Assembly (NCBI GenBank): GCA_958405585.1 | Contig: CATYEP010000066.1 | Location: 1-9,263 of the forward strand | Direction of reading: 5' to 3' | DNA: 9,263 nucleotides | DNA from: an uncultured Eubacteriales bacterium | Lineage (GTDB): Bacteria > Bacillota > Clostridia > Christensenellales > Borkfalkiaceae | Notes under the pieces: generated by a model | The model's database searches: none | The model's input: the letters and a program-made list of their open reading frames with translations, nothing else | What the model was told of the DNA's origin: nothing | Part shown: in pieces, positions 8,026-9,263 of the stretch | Layout of the letters: each line of letters starts with the position of its first letter | Position numbering within the stretch: the stretch's first letter is position 1 | Position numbers and translations under genes: made by a program

Positions 8026-8033
8026 TATGTCAA
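8005..8033 (-). promoter_or_regulatory. Candidate operon promoter overlapping the regulator promoter
   Basis: On the minus strand TTGACA (8033-8028) is followed after 17 bases by GATAAA (8010-8005). The -35 is perfect and the -10 matches four of six positions. Its elements interleave with those of the plus-strand promoter, so the two could not be occupied by polymerase together. The leader to ATG 7860 would be about 138 bases. A weak -10 fits a promoter needing an activator. Confidence 0.45.
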
Positions 8034-8049
8034 CTTTTCAGTAACTTTT
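8032..8049. promoter_or_regulatory. Direct repeats, candidate AraC-type operator
   Basis: AACTTTT occurs at 8032-8038 and 8043-8049, 11 bases apart, about one helical turn. On the minus strand these read AAAAGTT and abut or overlap the -35 of the operon promoter, where AraC-family activators commonly bind direct half-sites. The same position covers the predicted start point of the regulator transcript, so binding could also autorepress. Binding is inferred from position only. Confidence 0.4.
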
Positions 8050-8074
8050 ACAAAATTCAAAAAGGTGTTCCCCC

Positions 8075-8890
8075 ATGAAAGATTTCTACAACTTTTTCCT
8101 CTCTACAAAACTGAACATCGAAACAGCTGCATATCTCGATATTGGCACAGACTGGAAAGATATGGTCGAAAGTTTTCGGTATGTGCGCGTATATTACATC
8201 CGTTCCGGTACAGCAAAACTCAACCTCATCAACGGTACTTTGACGCTTGAAGAGGGCTATCTCTACTTTATCCCGGCCTTCTCCATTCTTTCCGGCGGCT
8301 GCGACGACCATATGGGGCACTACTTCATCCATATCATACCTGATCTCCTGACTGAACATTTTTTCAAAGCCCTTTCGCTTAAACGCCGCTGTAAAATGGA
8401 TGTCGCCACCGCCGATTACCTTTTTATTTTGATCATACAGAATTACAAAAACAATACTCTCGCCTCAGAGATCGCCACCGACAGCGCTTTGAAACTTATT
8501 TTCTCTTACTTCTTTGAAGGCGTAGACGCCATCAAATCCAAAAACGATATCAACCGATTTGCCAGCGTATTCAGATACATAGACGACCATATCAACGAAA
8601 AAATCCGCATCAAAGACCTTTCTACTCTCGTATATGCGGACGACGGTTACCTTTCCAACCTTTTTAAGAAAACATTTGGAATTTCCCTGCAACAATACAT
8701 TCTGGAAAAAAAGACAGATCGCGCCAAATCTCTCTTGGCTACCCCCATGACCATTGCTGAAGTTGCCAATATGCTCAACTTCTTCGATGCCGCTTCCTTT
8801 ACCAACTTTTTCAAAAAACAGACAAATATGACCCCCAAGGACTTCCGCAAAAAGCTGTTTTTCGATCATCTTTCCGATCCGCAACTTTAA
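8075..8890 (+). CDS. AraC-family transcriptional regulator
   Basis: A 271-residue cytoplasmic DNA-binding protein from ATG 8075, with AAGGTG seven bases upstream. Residues about 15-100 are beta-rich and fit an AraC-type N-terminal cupin-like sensing domain, including YYIRSGTAKLNL and EEGYLYFIP. The C-terminal 100 residues hold the two AraC helix-turn-helix motifs: IRIKDLSTLVYADDGYLSNL with FKKTFGIS (about 177-204), and MTIAEVANML with ASFTNFFKKQTNMTPKDFRK (about 225-259). In the second motif the usual Gly-Phe of the signature is Asn-Phe (235-236), a small deviation. Divergent placement beside a sugar-transport operon makes it the likely local regulator, probably an activator responding to a sugar or imported glycan fragment. 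Its codons look more AT-rich than those of the operon. Length is normal for the family. Confidence 0.93.
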   Translation: MKDFYNFFLSTKLNIETAAYLDIGTDWKDMVESFRYVRVYYIRSGTAKLNLINGTLTLEEGYLYFIPAFSILSGGCDDHMGHYFIHIIPDLLTEHFFKALSLKRRCKMDVATADYLFILIIQNYKNNTLASEIATDSALKLIFSYFFEGVDAIKSKNDINRFASVFRYIDDHINEKIRIKDLSTLVYADDGYLSNLFKKTFGISLQQYILEKKTDRAKSLLATPMTIAEVANMLNFFDAASFTNFFKKQTNMTPKDFRKKLFFDHLSDPQL

Positions 8891-8924
8891 TATTTTTACA
8901 ATTTCACAATATTGTAAATATTTT
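8889..8924 (+). terminator. AT-rich stem-loop just after the regulator gene, possible weak terminator
   Basis: TTTACAAT (8895-8902) pairs with ATTGTAAA (8911-8918) around an 8-base loop. The pairing extends outward as AATATT against TATT with a small bulge, and TTTT follows at 8921-8924. The stem begins at the stop codon. It lacks GC pairs and a long T-tract, so termination would be inefficient; it could also be a protein-binding palindrome. Confidence 0.4.
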
Positions 8925-9263
8925 CCGATCGCTGCTTTCGGTACGCCTTTCGCATTATCTTCCGAAATTCGCTCCGATGACTCATGATCTTTTGTTTATT
9001 ATAAACGATGCAGCATTCTTTTTTCGAAAAGCACAATTTTTTAGTAACAGCATCTCCTCTTTTTTATCTGCACAACCATGTACCTCAACCGTCTTTCAAA
9101 AACAAGTCAGCGAATGAAACAAAAATGTTCCGTTCGCTGACTGAATACAAACAGTGCGGCGGGGGGGTTATTAAAAAGCGCGAGCCAACGTTTGCACGAG
9201 AATTGTATTAATAAAAAAAAAACAACAAAACAAATAACACTCATAAGAGAAATCATATAAAAT
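8925..9263. other. AT-rich intergenic stretch with no convincing gene
   Basis: Neither strand has a gene I can support. A 67-codon plus-strand frame at 9008-9211 lacks a ribosome-binding site and crosses the hairpin at 9105-9142. On the minus strand a frame open from the right edge ends in tandem TAA stops at 9173-9171 and 9170-9168, about 26 bases before that hairpin; it encodes a short hydrophobic tail and might be the end of a neighbouring leftward gene. Homopolymer runs occur at 9161-9167 (G7) and 9213-9222 (A10). Confidence 0.6.
9098..9142 (-). terminator. Intrinsic terminator candidate for a leftward transcript entering from the right
   Basis: Arms at 9105-9120 and 9127-9142 are 16 bases each with 14 complementary positions, including ten consecutive ones at the base of the stem, around a 6-base AT loop. 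On the minus strand the stem is followed directly by TGTTTTTG (9104-9097), a short U-tract. On the plus strand no T-tract follows, so the orientation is leftward. Confidence 0.55.

Larger units (their letters stand above)
7861..8074. promoter_or_regulatory. Divergent intergenic control region between the operon and the AraC-type regulator
   Basis: This 214-base AT-rich gap separates the divergent start codons. It holds the plus-strand promoter (7997-8025), an overlapping minus-strand promoter candidate (8033-8005) and two AACTTTT direct repeats (8032-8049). Nearer the operon start there are weaker alternative -10-like elements on the minus strand: TATAAA at 7961-7956, and TAAAAT inside GTGATAAAATAATG near 7920. 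Neither has a good -35, so either could be an activator-dependent start. I found no riboswitch-like or tRNA-like structure. Confidence 0.7.

Noticed and set aside
8994..9006. Palindrome GTTTA-TTA-TAAAC with TATAAT on the minus strand
   Set aside because: No -35 at a suitable distance on either strand and no gene for it to drive; expected by chance in AT-rich DNA.
9185..9198. Sequence resembling a CcpA cre site (TGCAAACGTTGGCT on the minus strand)
   Set aside because: It deviates from the consensus at several positions and lies far from the operon promoter, near the presumed end of a neighbouring gene.
9008..9211. A 67-codon plus-strand frame after the regulator gene
   Set aside because: No ribosome-binding site, no recognisable features, and it runs through the strong hairpin at 9105-9142 and two homopolymer runs.

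Overview
This window reads as a carbohydrate-uptake and degradation locus of a Gram-positive bacterium, most likely a Clostridia-type Bacillota. That placement is inference from gene content, near-perfect AAGGAGG ribosome-binding sites, lipoprotein (Cys-anchored) versions of the secreted proteins, a consensus SigA-type promoter, and a moderate-GC coding region beside AT-rich intergenic DNA. No rRNA, tRNA, CRISPR array or mobile element was seen.

Layout. From about 7860 down to base 1 six genes lie head to tail on the minus strand with short gaps or overlaps, so they look like one operon. In transcription order they are: a secreted SGNH/GDSL-type esterase lipoprotein (7860-6607), an ABC sugar-binding lipoprotein (6593-5169), two CUT1-type ABC permeases (5169-4201 and 4211-3351), a large lipoprotein with a GH71/GH99-like barrel and a C-terminal beta domain (3332-1335), and a secreted protein with a bacterial Ig-like (Big2) domain that runs off the left edge (1281-1). 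Divergently, on the plus strand, is an AraC-family regulator (8075-8890). The 214-base divergent intergenic region holds a strong SigA-like promoter for the regulator, an overlapping opposing promoter candidate for the operon, and a pair of 7-base direct repeats 11 bases apart that look like AraC-type half-sites. The last ~370 bases hold no convincing gene. They contain an AT-rich stem-loop behind the regulator gene and a stronger hairpin oriented to terminate a leftward gene arriving from beyond the right edge.

How the parts may work together (inference). The esterase, the binding protein and the GH-like protein all carry lipobox cysteines and would sit on the outer face of the membrane, with the Big2 protein secreted or surface-associated. 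The esterase could remove acyl groups from a glycan, the GH-like protein could cut or bind it, and the ABC system would import the products. No ABC ATPase is encoded here, so a shared MsmK/UgpC-type ATPase elsewhere would be needed. The AraC-type protein is the obvious local switch. The substrate cannot be read from the sequence. The most notable protein-level oddity is that the GH-like protein keeps the WNEW motif typical of GH99-like folds but lacks the second Glu usually found three residues on.
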